From Brevibacillus brevis (GTDB lineage Bacteria > Bacillota > Bacilli > Brevibacillales > Brevibacillaceae): a stretch of DNA of 64,000 nucleotides. A model generated the notes under the pieces. It saw only the letters and a list, made by a program, of their open reading frames with translations. It had not been told where the DNA came from and did not search any database. Numbering within the stretch: position 1 is the first letter of the stretch; the number at the start of each line of letters is the position of its first letter. The stretch is from NCBI RefSeq assembly GCF_031583145.1, contig NZ_CP134050.1, positions 4,949,501 through 5,013,500 on the forward strand. Reading direction: 5' to 3'. A program made the translations under genes and the position numbers. Positions 43,673-52,062 of this stretch are shown piece after piece.

Positions 43673-43879
43673 TTAGAATCCTTTATATTGCGGTTCTTCG
43701 TTTTCCAGTTCTGTCACGCGTTGTTCCAGGTTGGTGAGAATGGATTTGGTCTGTTCAGCCGCTTGTGTATACAGTTGCTTTGCCTGTTGGTTTTGGGTGC
43801 TGAGTGCAAACGATTCCAGATTCGCCTGCGCGCCCTTCAAACTTGCCAGGGTTTGCTTTACTTGGGATGCTACTGTCAT
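43673..43879 (-). CDS. DUF1657 small protein
   Basis: Protein of 68 aa, predicted as two helices: VKQTLASLKGAQANLESFAL and a Gln-rich second helix ending NLEQRVTELENEEPQYKGF. It matches DUF1657 of spore formers. The ATG at 43879 is preceded by TAGGAGGTGAT, a near-complete anti-16S complement, so strong translation is likely. First gene of the spoVA cluster, 74 bp before the DUF421 gene. Function unknown; presumed spore-related from context. Confidence 0.88.
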   Translation of the reverse strand: MTVASQVKQTLASLKGAQANLESFALSTQNQQAKQLYTQAAEQTKSILTNLEQRVTELENEEPQYKGF

Positions 43880-44114
43880 TTTTATCACCTCCTACCCCCA
43901 TTAGAATCAACTAGGTGCCAGCGTTTTATCCTTTCGCGAAAGTCTGCCGCAGCAACACATTCAGGAAGAAGAGGGAACAATATCCAATCGTCAAGAAGTC
44001 GCTCGACCGTTTCTGCGTGCCGAATTGTCGTTCGGCATCCTTGCATTTTTGTGCGGGAAAAGCAAGGCTTTGCTTCCCAACTCCCTGTATACTGGAAACA
44101 AAAGGAGGACGACC

Positions 44115-44981
44115 ATGGCTTGGATGAAGAGAATGAACGACGCTCTCGGCTACATAGAGGAAAACCTGGCAGGCAGGATTGATCATGCCCAAGCGGCGAA
44201 AATCGCTTGCTGCTCTGTCCATCATTTTCAACGGATGTTCTCGTTTATCGCAGGAGTACCGCTCTCCGAATACATCAGACGAAGGCGGCTGACTCTTTCC
44301 GCTTTCGAACTGCAAACCACCGGCGGCAAAGTGCTCGACATCGCCCTCAAGTACGGATACGATTCTCCGGAAGCATTTGCTCGCGCTTTTCACGCGTTGC
44401 ACGGAGTTGCTCCGACCGCTGCGCGGAATTCCGGTGTACCGCTGCAGGCATACCCGCGTATGGCTTTTTCCCTTACCGTGAAAGGAGAGGTCGGAATGAA
44501 GTATCGGATCGAACAAACCGAAGCGTTTTCAGTCGTAGGTTTCAAAGAACGGGTCCCTATGAAGGACGCTTTTCAAGTGATTCCCCGCCTGTGGGAGCAG
44601 GCAAAAGAAAAGGGACAAATGGATCAGCTCATCGAGCTCCTTTGGTCGGAACCTACACGTATGCCACGAGGAATACTCGGAATTTGTGCCGACGGAAATT
44701 TCGGAACCAATGACGAGTTTGATTACTACCTGGCTTCCCTTTCCGATCGGGAGCCTGCAGAAGGCATGGAGAAGCTGAATTTCCCAAAGAGCACCTGGGC
44801 CGTGTTTGAAATTACTCCGGACTTGGATGTTCAAGGAATTTGGCAAAGGCTGTACACCGAGTGGATTCCTACTTCCGAGTACGAACTGGCAAACGTGCCC
44901 GGCATCGAATGCTATTGTCCCCCTGGGCACCACCCCCAAGCCGAAGTATGGATCGCGGTCGAAAAAAAGCAGGGCAGATGA
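44115..44981 (+). CDS. AraC-family regulator with GyrI-like ligand-binding domain
   Basis: Protein of 288 aa. N-terminal AraC double helix-turn-helix (about residues 5-105: RIDHAQAAKIACCSVHHFQRMFSF, VLDIALKYGYDSPEAFARAFH) followed by a GyrI/SOUL-like effector domain (about 130-285: MKYRIEQTEAFSVVGFKERVP, WAVFEITPD, IECYCPPGHHPQAEVWIAV). Such Rob/SoxS-like proteins often respond to small hydrophobic or cationic compounds. GGAGG lies 6 nt before the ATG at 44115. Confidence 0.9.
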   Translation: MAWMKRMNDALGYIEENLAGRIDHAQAAKIACCSVHHFQRMFSFIAGVPLSEYIRRRRLTLSAFELQTTGGKVLDIALKYGYDSPEAFARAFHALHGVAPTAARNSGVPLQAYPRMAFSLTVKGEVGMKYRIEQTEAFSVVGFKERVPMKDAFQVIPRLWEQAKEKGQMDQLIELLWSEPTRMPRGILGICADGNFGTNDEFDYYLASLSDREPAEGMEKLNFPKSTWAVFEITPDLDVQGIWQRLYTEWIPTSEYELANVPGIECYCPPGHHPQAEVWIAVEKKQGR

Positions 44982-44989
44982 TGGATCCT

Positions 44990-45091
44990 CTACTTCCGGA
45001 TGTTTCTCCAGAAGACATAACCGATGAACACGAGCACGAGAAGCAAACCGACGAATGCCGTACCTACGGTTAAAATCGCATACCCCTCCAC
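44990..45091 (-). CDS. Possible 33-aa single-pass membrane peptide
   Basis: GTG-initiated frame of 33 codons encoding EGYAILTVGTAFVGLLLVL and a WRNIRK tail: one clean membrane helix with positive charges at the end. This part of a longer open frame (to 45310) is protein-like, while the upstream part is not. The GTG has no well-placed ribosome site (GGAAAG directly adjoins it), so translation is doubtful. Convergent with the AraC-GyrI gene. Confidence 0.35.
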   Translation of the reverse strand: MEGYAILTVGTAFVGLLLVLVFIGYVFWRNIRK

Positions 45092-45340
45092 CTTTCCGCA
45101 AAATGGGTGCCTGCTGTGTTTGAAGTATGCGCCCTCTCTATTTTCCCTATACGGCTTCCCGCTTGCTTGCCCATTCTTTCCCCTCCTTTCTTCCGATGGG
45201 ACAAATAAACATGCAAAGTATCGAGCCCGTACATAGAAATACAGTATTGACTGGCTTTCCGCCATTTTGGGCTCTCCGACGCCTGTTTGGCTCGTCCGGG
45301 ATGCTTGCAAGCTACCTTCCTATACTGAGAGGGATGAAAA

Positions 45341-46933
45341 GTGGGATCACATCGAAAGAAAGATGGGGATTTGGTTTATGACTACATTATTGTCGGGACA
45401 GGTCCGGCCGGGGCCGTGTTGGCAAAAACGCTGACGGATGATAAAAAAACCTCCGTTTTGTTACTGGAGGCAGGGGACAATAACGATCAGGATGAACCGA
45501 TCCGAGATTCAACATTCGCTCCCGAGCTGGAAGAACTATTCTTTCCACAGTATTTTTGGCAAGGCGAGGGAGTCCCCCAGGAAGCCCTGGACGACCGTTC
45601 CTTTGAATGGACGACCGGCAGGCTTTCGGGCGGCGGATCATCGATCAACGGCGAGCAGTATGTCCGACCTACATCAGCTGTGCTTGCAGAATGGGAAAGG
45701 CTCCTCGGTCCCCTTTGGTCGCCTCAGCTGGCACTGGAGCGCTTCAAAGCCTTGGAGAATTTTCACGGAATCTCGGGCACGTCCGAAGTACATGGACACA
45801 ACGGTCGTATCGACATTCGCCAGGCCCCGACGGATCCGACGGTCATGGCCAGAAAGCTGGTTAGAGCGATCGAGCAGGCAACGGGATTCAAAGAAATCGT
45901 CGACTACAACAATCCGCAGACACCACTCGGCCCTTTTACCCGCTGGCAGTTGTATCAAATGCCAAATGGTCAACGGGAAAGCTCCTCCACCGCTTTTCTC
46001 TCATCGGATATCATGACTCCTGCCGGCCGTGGGGTTCAAGGCCGAAAGCTGCGGGTTCTTTATAAGTCGACAGCCCTTCGCATCCTGTTTCGTCAGCAGC
46101 GTGCCGTTGGCGTGGAATTTCTCAGGGCTGGCCAGCGCGTCCGTGCTCATGCTCGCCGGAAAATCATCGTTTCGGCCGGAATCAATAGTCCGCAGCTTTT
46201 GATGCTCTCCGGGATTGGGCCCGCTTCCATGCTTGAACAAGCAGGGATTCCTGTCATATTCGATAATCCGCACGTGGGTCAAAACCTTACGAACCACACG
46301 CTAAACTTCGCGACCTTTACCACCAATCCGCTCGATCGTCCCCTGCCTTTGAATGATCCGAATGCTCTGTATACAGGCGGAGCCTTCTTGCCAGATCCCA
46401 CTCCCGGCTCCGATCAAAGCCGTCGCGGAGTGCAGCTGATCGGGCTGGGATCGGAAAATCAGCTGACGATCGCGATTCTTTATTTGCAGCCCAAAAGCCG
46501 TGGCTCCATTCAACTGCAGAACAACGATCCTTTGAAGATCGTGCTCGCAGATGAAGGATTTTTGAACAACCCGGCGGACATGGAAGCCGTAAAAGCCATC
46601 TACAGGACGTACATCAGGAATATCGCGGCAAAGCTGACGGCGATCGATCAAAGGTACCGCCTGGTCTCACCCACCCTGGATATCATCAACAACGACGCCA
46701 GGCTGGAGGACTTCATCCGGCAAAATTTTGACCATAACCATCATCAGCAGGCGTTCTTGCGGATGGCTCCTTTGCGCGAGGGAGGCGTGGTCGATCGGCG
46801 GGGGCATGTCCACGGCGTGGAAGATTTGATTGTGGCTGACGCTTCCATCATTCCGTTTACCGTTGACGGAAATACTTCGGCTGCTGCTTATCTGATTGGG
46901 TATACGATTGCTCAGCAATTGCGGAAAAAGTAG
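45341..46933 (+). CDS. GMC-family oxidoreductase
   Basis: Protein of 530 aa, an FAD-dependent glucose-methanol-choline oxidoreductase. The dinucleotide motif is IIVGTGPAGAVLAKTL near residue 15, then LLLEAG, TTGRLSGGGSSINGEQYVRP (GMC signature 1), SAGINSPQLLMLSGIGP (signature 2) and the C-terminal VADASIIPFTVDGNTSAAAYLIGY. The usual HPxGT active-site stretch reads HQQAFLRMAPLREGG here, so the catalytic pair deviates from choline or glucose oxidases. GAGAGGG precedes the GTG at 45341. Substrate unknown. The gene ends directly at the hairpin repeat fragment of locus C. Confidence 0.88.
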   Translation: MGSHRKKDGDLVYDYIIVGTGPAGAVLAKTLTDDKKTSVLLLEAGDNNDQDEPIRDSTFAPELEELFFPQYFWQGEGVPQEALDDRSFEWTTGRLSGGGSSINGEQYVRPTSAVLAEWERLLGPLWSPQLALERFKALENFHGISGTSEVHGHNGRIDIRQAPTDPTVMARKLVRAIEQATGFKEIVDYNNPQTPLGPFTRWQLYQMPNGQRESSSTAFLSSDIMTPAGRGVQGRKLRVLYKSTALRILFRQQRAVGVEFLRAGQRVRAHARRKIIVSAGINSPQLLMLSGIGPASMLEQAGIPVIFDNPHVGQNLTNHTLNFATFTTNPLDRPLPLNDPNALYTGGAFLPDPTPGSDQSRRGVQLIGLGSENQLTIAILYLQPKSRGSIQLQNNDPLKIVLADEGFLNNPADMEAVKAIYRTYIRNIAAKLTAIDQRYRLVSPTLDIINNDARLEDFIRQNFDHNHHQQAFLRMAPLREGGVVDRRGHVHGVEDLIVADASIIPFTVDGNTSAAAYLIGYTIAQQLRKK

Positions 46934-46937
46934 CGTT

Positions 46938-47044
46938 TCTTGGTTGCAACTGTTGCCGTGGGGGCGGAAAAAGCAGAAAACGCTGTGGCTCTTGGGGCGC
47001 AGCAGTGAAGCATTGACTGGCCAGCTCCATTCCAAAAGAGGAAC
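46938..47044 (-). repeat. Hairpin repeat fragment, locus C
   Basis: About 107 bp corresponding to the right arm and inner part of a locus B unit in reverse orientation: GGCGGAAAAAGCAGAAAACG, CTGTGGCTCTTGGGGCGCAG, CCAGCTCCATTCCAAAAGAG. The other arm is missing. It starts 5 bp after the stop codon of the GMC oxidoreductase gene. Confidence 0.8.
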
Positions 47045-47049
47045 CAACA

Positions 47050-47092
47050 AAAAGAGGCCGCCTGTCCGTATTTGTCTACGGATGGGCAGCCT
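47050..47092 (-). terminator. Terminator of the DUF1259-like gene
   Basis: On the minus strand GGCTGCCCATCCGTA pairs imperfectly with TACGGACAGGCGGCC and is followed by TCTTTTTG. It lies 40 bp after the stop codon at 47132. Confidence 0.65.
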
Positions 47093-47131
47093 GTCTTATC
47101 GACTGGGAGTCAAGAAATCTGTCTTGCCGTT

Positions 47132-47548
47132 TTAACCCAGGAACGCAATCGCTCGTTTGCTTTTTCTCGCAAAGGCGACAGGGTTGTCGATCGATTCCCA
47201 GTGAATGTACATGAGACGGGGGTTTTCAAACAGCCAGTGGTTGTGCAGAGCGGTCACTTTGATGCCTTGTCTGCGCAGGTTGGAAATCAATCGGTTGGCT
47301 TGATTTTGGAAGCAGGCGGTTTCACCCAGGCAGAGGGCACGTCCCGAGCTGTCCAGCCTTTCGAACGAGAACAGTTGGTACCGTACCAGTGGCGATGTGG
47401 TCTTCCTTCCCAAAATCGATGCGTTCAACTTTCTGGCCCTGCTCACAAAGCAAACCGGACCGGGATCAATTTCGTGCTCCCCTCCCAAGATCCTTGCAAA
47501 TTGGTTGCAAAGCATTCTGAACCGCGGGCTAACTTTTACTTTTGCCAT
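47132..47548 (-). CDS. Short DUF1259 (LppY/LpqO)-like protein
   Basis: Protein of 138 aa. The C-terminal half carries the DUF1259 hallmark GIKVTALHNHWLFENPRLMYIHWE. The N-terminal part (FARILGGEHEIDPGPVCFVSRARKLNASILGRK) also fits one repeat of that family. DUF1259 proteins usually have two such repeats and a signal peptide; this one has a single repeat and no signal peptide, so it is a half-length cytoplasmic form. The ATG at 47548 has GGAGGA 5 nt upstream. Function unknown. Confidence 0.75.
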   Translation of the reverse strand: MAKVKVSPRFRMLCNQFARILGGEHEIDPGPVCFVSRARKLNASILGRKTTSPLVRYQLFSFERLDSSGRALCLGETACFQNQANRLISNLRRQGIKVTALHNHWLFENPRLMYIHWESIDNPVAFARKSKRAIAFLG

Positions 47549-47665
47549 GCTGATCCTCCTCCTTTTACCATATCGTATGGACCAAGCAATCGGAGGGATT
47601 GTACACATCACCCGCTATAGTGACACATTTTTTATAAAAGGACTCCTGATAGTCAAAGCCCAATC

Positions 47666-47700
47666 GAAAAAAGGCCAACCAGATCTTTCTGGTTGGCCTT
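47666..47700 (-). terminator. Terminator of the dipeptide/D-aminopeptidase operon
   Basis: AAGGCCAACCAGA pairs perfectly with TCTGGTTGGCCTT around a 4-nt loop; on the minus strand the stem runs into six T. It lies about 40 bp after the dppA stop codon and is the only strong terminator seen for the eight-gene operon. Confidence 0.93.
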
Positions 47701-47740
47701 CCCCCGGGACATTTCCCCGGCAATCCTGGCTTACAGCTAG

Positions 47741-48544
47741 TTACAAGACAAAGAACAGGAAACGCAGCACTTCCATATAATCATCGGTCTCAAAGGCAAC
47801 TGTTTTGGGGCCAGTTTGCTTGGCGCCAGGGTAGAATGAACCGCTGTACGCGTGGTAGTGCTCGCGAAAAGCGATCTCGACGTGGAACGATTCAGGCAAA
47901 GGAACGAGGTACTTGGACAGGTCGTCCTTATCCCCGAGAACCGTCTTTACCTCTTCCTTGATCTTTTGCAGCGCCAGATTGGGGTGGATCGAGAGCGACG
48001 CGTTGCCGATCCCTTCGCTGACGGGAACGATCCTGATGTTCGGGTTCAGCTTCTGGGCATCCTCGCAAATCAGCTTGTCGCCGGTCGCGAGCAAGACGGG
48101 TACGCCCTTGTAGGAAGCCGTGAAGGCATTGATCATCAGCTCGCTGGCGATTTCTCCGTTGATTTTCACGTATTCGTTGCGCATGTTCATGGTATGGGCG
48201 AGCGGGTTGCCGTTTTTGCCTCCGGCCGAGTGGTAGCCGATAAAGAACACGCCGGCAAAACTTTCGTCCAGCCCGGCCATCATGAGAAACGGGTCTTTCG
48301 TCCAGCCGCGGAGGATTCTCACTTTTTCCGGCAGCTTCGACGGGTCGAGGTTGCGGGCCGTGCTGTGCGCATCCTTGACGAGAATATCCTCTACTCCGGC
48401 TTCGAATGCCGCTTCGCAGGCGGCGTTCACTTCCTTGCTCATCTGCTCGGTGAAATACTTGCTGAAGGACTTCTCGATGTCGGCTTCGTCCCAGTTTGCA
48501 ATCCCCGTGATACCCTCGATGTCTGCGCTAATGAACAGCTTCAT
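47741..48544 (-). CDS. dppA: D-aminopeptidase DppA (M55 family)
   Basis: Protein of 267 aa, a zinc-dependent decameric aminopeptidase that removes N-terminal D-amino acids such as D-Ala. Metal ligands are visible in SADIEGITG (Asp8, Glu10), KDAHSTARN (His60) and LAHTMNMRNEY, with GEIASELMINAF following. It is the last gene of the operon and overlaps the preceding gene by ATGA. In B. subtilis dppA is first in the dppABCDE operon; here the order is changed. It likely degrades imported cell-wall peptides. Confidence 0.93.
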   Translation of the reverse strand: MKLFISADIEGITGIANWDEADIEKSFSKYFTEQMSKEVNAACEAAFEAGVEDILVKDAHSTARNLDPSKLPEKVRILRGWTKDPFLMMAGLDESFAGVFFIGYHSAGGKNGNPLAHTMNMRNEYVKINGEIASELMINAFTASYKGVPVLLATGDKLICEDAQKLNPNIRIVPVSEGIGNASLSIHPNLALQKIKEEVKTVLGDKDDLSKYLVPLPESFHVEIAFREHYHAYSGSFYPGAKQTGPKTVAFETDDYMEVLRFLFFVL

Positions 48545-49269
48545 ACAGCTACCTCCTTTTTATAGGCAAGCGATGCCTGGACAAACGCCTGGAACAGCCC
48601 CGTGAACTTCGGGTGCCGCTTGGTCATGGCCTCCGGATGCCATTGGACGCCCAGCAGGAACCGCTCTTCCGTGCTTTCGACGGCCTCCACGATCCCGTCC
48701 TCGGAATACGCCGTCGCCACGAGATTTTTTCCCAGCGCTTTGACCGCTTGATGATGGAACGAGTTGGTAAAGATCCGCTCTTCGCCAAAGATCTCGTAGA
48801 GCTTCGACCCCTTTTGGATCTGTACGGAGTGGTACAACTCATCCGCAGCGGTATGCTCGGGAGAATGGCCCAGCGTGCCTGGACACTGGCTGTAAATGTC
48901 CTGATAAAGGCTGCCTTCCAGCGCCACATTGATCAGTTGAATCCCCCGGCAGATCCCAAAGATGGGCATCTTCTTTTCATACGCGCCCCGAAACAGGGAG
49001 AGCTCGTACTCATCCCGAATCGATGACATCGAGTGCAGCTGCCTGACGGGATTTTCGCCATAGTAGTAAGGAGCGATGTCGTTTCCTCCCGTGAACAGCA
49101 GACCATCCACCATGTCCAGGTACGCTTCGTAGTCCGCTTCGCCTTCGACGATGGGAATCGTGACAGGAAGCCCTCCCGCAGCGTAGACCGAGTCGACGTA
49201 ATTGCGATTCACCGTACTGTACTTCGAAGCGTCAGACAGGAACGTCGTCACTCCAATGATTGGTTTCAT
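48541..49269 (-). CDS. Class I glutamine amidotransferase-like peptidase C26 (PuuD-type)
   Basis: Protein of 242 aa that probably hydrolyses a gamma-glutamyl bond. Nucleophile Cys in GICRGIQLINV, His/Glu in GVQWHPEAM, and LLFTGGNDIAP near residue 65 are typical of gamma-glutamyl-GABA hydrolase. In this operon a gamma-D-glutamyl wall peptide is an attractive substrate (inference). ATG 49269 has GAGAGG 5 nt upstream. It overlaps dppA and follows the binding-protein gene after a hairpin. Confidence 0.88.
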   Translation of the reverse strand: MKPIIGVTTFLSDASKYSTVNRNYVDSVYAAGGLPVTIPIVEGEADYEAYLDMVDGLLFTGGNDIAPYYYGENPVRQLHSMSSIRDEYELSLFRGAYEKKMPIFGICRGIQLINVALEGSLYQDIYSQCPGTLGHSPEHTAADELYHSVQIQKGSKLYEIFGEERIFTNSFHHQAVKALGKNLVATAYSEDGIVEAVESTEERFLLGVQWHPEAMTKRHPKFTGLFQAFVQASLAYKKEVAV

Positions 49270-49285
49270 AGCAGCCTCTCCCACG

Positions 49286-49324
49286 AGTCAGGGCCCAAAA
49301 GCTGACGCCCTCTGGCCCCTGACT
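49286..49324 (-). terminator. Intercistronic hairpin after the binding-protein gene
   Basis: AGTCAGGGCC (49286) pairs with GGCCCCTGACT (to 49324) with small mismatches. There is no T-run, so it probably stabilises upstream mRNA or attenuates expression rather than terminating fully. Confidence 0.55.
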
Positions 49325-49336
49325 TCCATCTATGGT

Positions 49337-50998
49337 TTATTCTACATGCGCATACTCAAAAATGGTATGACCGATATAGTTTTTCAGCACGCCTTTGACA
49401 TTCGGCTTCGCCAGGAACTGATCCTCAAAGAAACGCAGCGGCATGAGCGGCATTTCATCCACCAGGATTTTTTCCGCCTTCACGAAGTTTTCCATCCGCT
49501 TTGCCTGATCGGAAATCTTGCGGTTCTCTTCGAGTAGACGGTCGTATTCGGCGCTGCTCCACCGCATGTCGTCGGACGTATTGACACTTTCGAAAATGTC
49601 CAGATTGGTCATCGGGTCCGGGTAGTCTCCCGTCCAGCCGTCATCGGCGATGTTGAAGTTGCCATTGTCGATTTCATCCCAATACACCTTCGATTCAAAC
49701 GTCTGGATGTTCACGTTCACGCCCAGATTTTGCTTCCACATGCTTTGCAGGGCTTGCGCGACGTCTTTGGCGGTCTGGTTGGCCTGCACGATCATCGTGA
49801 CTTCAGGCATTCCCTGGCCGTCCGGATAGCCGGCGTCGGCCAGCAGTTTTTTCGCCTCGTCGACATTTTCGCTGAACAGATTGCCCGCCACATCGCGGTA
49901 TTCCTTGTCTTTTTGCACGCCGTCCGGAATACCGTACGGCACCATGCCAAACGCCGGTTTTTCTACGGACTGGACGATGTTCTTGATGATCTGCTCACGG
50001 TTGATTGCCATGCTGAAAGCCTTTCGCACTCTGGCGTCGTCAAAAGGCTTTTTGGACGCGTTGAAGTCGTAGTACTGCATGCCGATCCGCGGAATCGAGT
50101 AAAAGTCGGGCGTGTTCTGGTACTGCTTCATGCCTTCCGGGCTGATGTTGTCGGAGACTTGGATCTCGCCGTTTGTGTACGCGGCCAGCTCCGCCTCCGT
50201 GGACTCGATGAACACGATCTCCAGCGTATCCAGCTTCACTTTGTCCGCGTCTACGTAGTTCGGATTTTTCTTCAGGACGTATTTTTCTTTCGGCCTAAGT
50301 TCGGACAGCATGAACGGGCCGGTCGTCAAATACGTTTCGGGCGACTTCGTCCAGCCTTCCTTTTCCGCGACGTCTTTTCGCACCGGGTAATAGGCGGTGA
50401 CACAAAGCAGCTCAAGGAAGTACGGCGTCGGATTTTCCAGCGTCACCTCGAGGGTGGTGTCGTCCAACGCCTTGACGCCCACGTCCTCCGCTTTTGCCTT
50501 CTTCTCGTTGTACGCTTTTCCGTTTTTCAGATAGTACAGGTAAAAGGCCGCGCCCGAAGCCACGTCGGGATTCAGCACGCGCTTCCAGGAGTACTCGAAA
50601 TCCCCGGCTGTCACAGGCTTGCCGTCCGACCACTTGGCGTTGGGCTTGAGCTTGAAGGTGTACTTGGTGCCCGTCGAATCCAGTTCATACCCTTCCGCCA
50701 AGGCAGGGACAGGCTTTTTCCCGGATTCGTCGATCTTGTAAAGCCCCCGAAACAGATTTTGCAGAACAATGGATGACCGCGCATAGACGTTGAGCGTCGG
50801 GTCCATCTGCTCCGGCTCCTGACTCAGCGCATACACGATCTTCTGCTCGACCGCAGGCTTTTCTCCTTCCGCTTTGGGCGCGGTCTGCTCCTGTCCCTGC
50901 TGCTGTCCTCCCGCGGTCGTCCCTGAGCTGCTGCATCCGGCCATGACGGTAGTGATCGCGAGGAGCGCTGCCATCATCACACCGATTCGCTTTTTCAT
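49337..50998 (-). CDS. Peptide-binding lipoprotein (OppA/DppE type, SBP family 5)
   Basis: Protein of 553 aa. Lipoprotein signal TTVMAGCSSSG, Gly/Gln-rich linker, then a family 5 peptide-binding fold (KIVYALSQEPEQMDPTLNVY, YTFKLKPNAKWSDGKPVTAGD, TTGPFMLSELRPKEKYVLKKNP, RVRKAFSMAINREQIIKNI). It captures di- or oligopeptides for the permeases encoded upstream. GGGGGG lies 6 nt before the ATG. It is flanked on both sides by intercistronic hairpins, a common way to raise binding-protein levels above those of the membrane subunits. Confidence 0.92.
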   Translation of the reverse strand: MKKRIGVMMAALLAITTVMAGCSSSGTTAGGQQQGQEQTAPKAEGEKPAVEQKIVYALSQEPEQMDPTLNVYARSSIVLQNLFRGLYKIDESGKKPVPALAEGYELDSTGTKYTFKLKPNAKWSDGKPVTAGDFEYSWKRVLNPDVASGAAFYLYYLKNGKAYNEKKAKAEDVGVKALDDTTLEVTLENPTPYFLELLCVTAYYPVRKDVAEKEGWTKSPETYLTTGPFMLSELRPKEKYVLKKNPNYVDADKVKLDTLEIVFIESTEAELAAYTNGEIQVSDNISPEGMKQYQNTPDFYSIPRIGMQYYDFNASKKPFDDARVRKAFSMAINREQIIKNIVQSVEKPAFGMVPYGIPDGVQKDKEYRDVAGNLFSENVDEAKKLLADAGYPDGQGMPEVTMIVQANQTAKDVAQALQSMWKQNLGVNVNIQTFESKVYWDEIDNGNFNIADDGWTGDYPDPMTNLDIFESVNTSDDMRWSSAEYDRLLEENRKISDQAKRMENFVKAEKILVDEMPLMPLRFFEDQFLAKPNVKGVLKNYIGHTIFEYAHVE

Positions 50999-51024
50999 AC
51001 TCGTCCCCCCTATTTTTCATATGT

Positions 51025-51058
51025 ATATGAGCTGCCAAAAAATCGGCAGCATTCATAT
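51025..51058 (-). terminator. Intercistronic hairpin before the binding-protein gene
   Basis: GCTGCC (51031) pairs with GGCAGC (51045-51050), with outer ATATGA/ATTCATAT pairing. On the minus strand the T-run is in the loop, so it looks like a processing or attenuation structure rather than a terminator. Confidence 0.5.
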
Positions 51059-51078
51059 CCCCGCAAACGGAACTCCCC

Positions 51079-52062
51079 TTACTCGATCAGGTGGCAGGCG
51101 ACGACGTGTCCTCCTCCGATGTCGCGCAGGCCCGGCTTTTCTTCTGCGCACCTGCCCATCGCATGGGGACAGCGCGTACGAAACGCACAGCCGCTCGGAG
51201 GATTCAACGGACTTGGCACATCACCTTGCAGATGGATTCGTTTGCTTTGTTCGGCTGTATCCGGATCCGCGATCGGCACCGCAGACAGGAGCGCCTGGGT
51301 GTACGGATGCTGCATGTTCGTGTAAAGCTCGTGGACATCGGCGTATTCAACCAGACTTCCCAGATACATCACGCCCACTTTGTGGGAGATGTGCCTGACC
51401 ATCGACAAATCGTGGGACACAAACAGGTAGGTCAGTCCGAAACGCTCCTGGAGCTCCTCGAGCATATTTACCACCTGCGCCTGAATGGACACATCCAGGG
51501 CGGAAATCGGCTCGTCGCAGACGATAAACTCCGGCTCGACCGCAAGCGCACGGGCAATCCCGATCCGTTGGCGCTGCCCGCCGGAAAATTCGTGCGGATA
51601 GCGGCCCAAGTGATCGGCTTTCAGTCCTACCAGCTCGATCAGCTCCTTGACGCGGTCGATCCGGTCCTTTCCCTGGCAGATGTTGTGCACCGCCAGCGGA
51701 TCGCCGACGATCTCCGCAACCGTCATCCGCGGATCGAGCGAGGCAAACGGGTCCTGGAAAATCATCTGCATTTTCTTGCGGTACGGCAGCATCTCCTTGT
51801 GGTTCAGTTTGCTGATCGACTGTCCGTCGTACAAAATATCTCCGGCGGTCGGCTCATACAGCTTTAGCAGCGTCCGTCCGATCGTCGTCTTTCCGCAGCC
51901 GGACTCGCCGACAAGGCCGAACGTCTCCCCCCTCTGAATCGCGAAGCTGACGTCGTCGACTGCCTTCAACAGTGTCCCGCTGCGGCCGAAAAAGTTTTTC
52001 TGCACCTCGAAATACTTCTTGAGATTCCTCACTTCGATCAAAGGCCGATTGGCTGCTCCCAT
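51079..52062 (-). CDS. Peptide ABC transporter ATP-binding protein (DppF type)
   Basis: Protein of 327 aa with Walker [10 protein letters not shown], signature [15 protein letters not shown], Walker [13 protein letters not shown] and the C-terminal peptide-ATPase domain with [14 protein letters not shown]. The ATG at 52062 overlaps the stop codon of the DppD-type gene (TGATG). The same frame continues upstream inside the partner gene and is not used. Confidence 0.92.
   Translation of the reverse strand: MGAANRPLIEVRNLKKYFEVQKNFFGRSGTLLKAVDDVSFAIQRGETFGLVGESGCGKTTIGRTLLKLYEPTAGDILYDGQSISKLNHKEMLPYRKKMQMIFQDPFASLDPRMTVAEIVGDPLAVHNICQGKDRIDRVKELIELVGLKADHLGRYPHEFSGGQRQRIGIARALAVEPEFIVCDEPISALDVSIQAQVVNMLEELQERFGLTYLFVSHDLSMVRHISHKVGVMYLGSLVEYADVHELYTNMQHPYTQALLSAVPIADPDTAEQSKRIHLQGDVPSPLNPPSGCAFRTRCPHAMGRCAEEKPGLRDIGGGHVVACHLIE

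Noticed and set aside
44990-45310. Longer 106-aa version of the small membrane peptide
   Set aside because: The upstream 70 codons are not protein-like and no start signal supports them.
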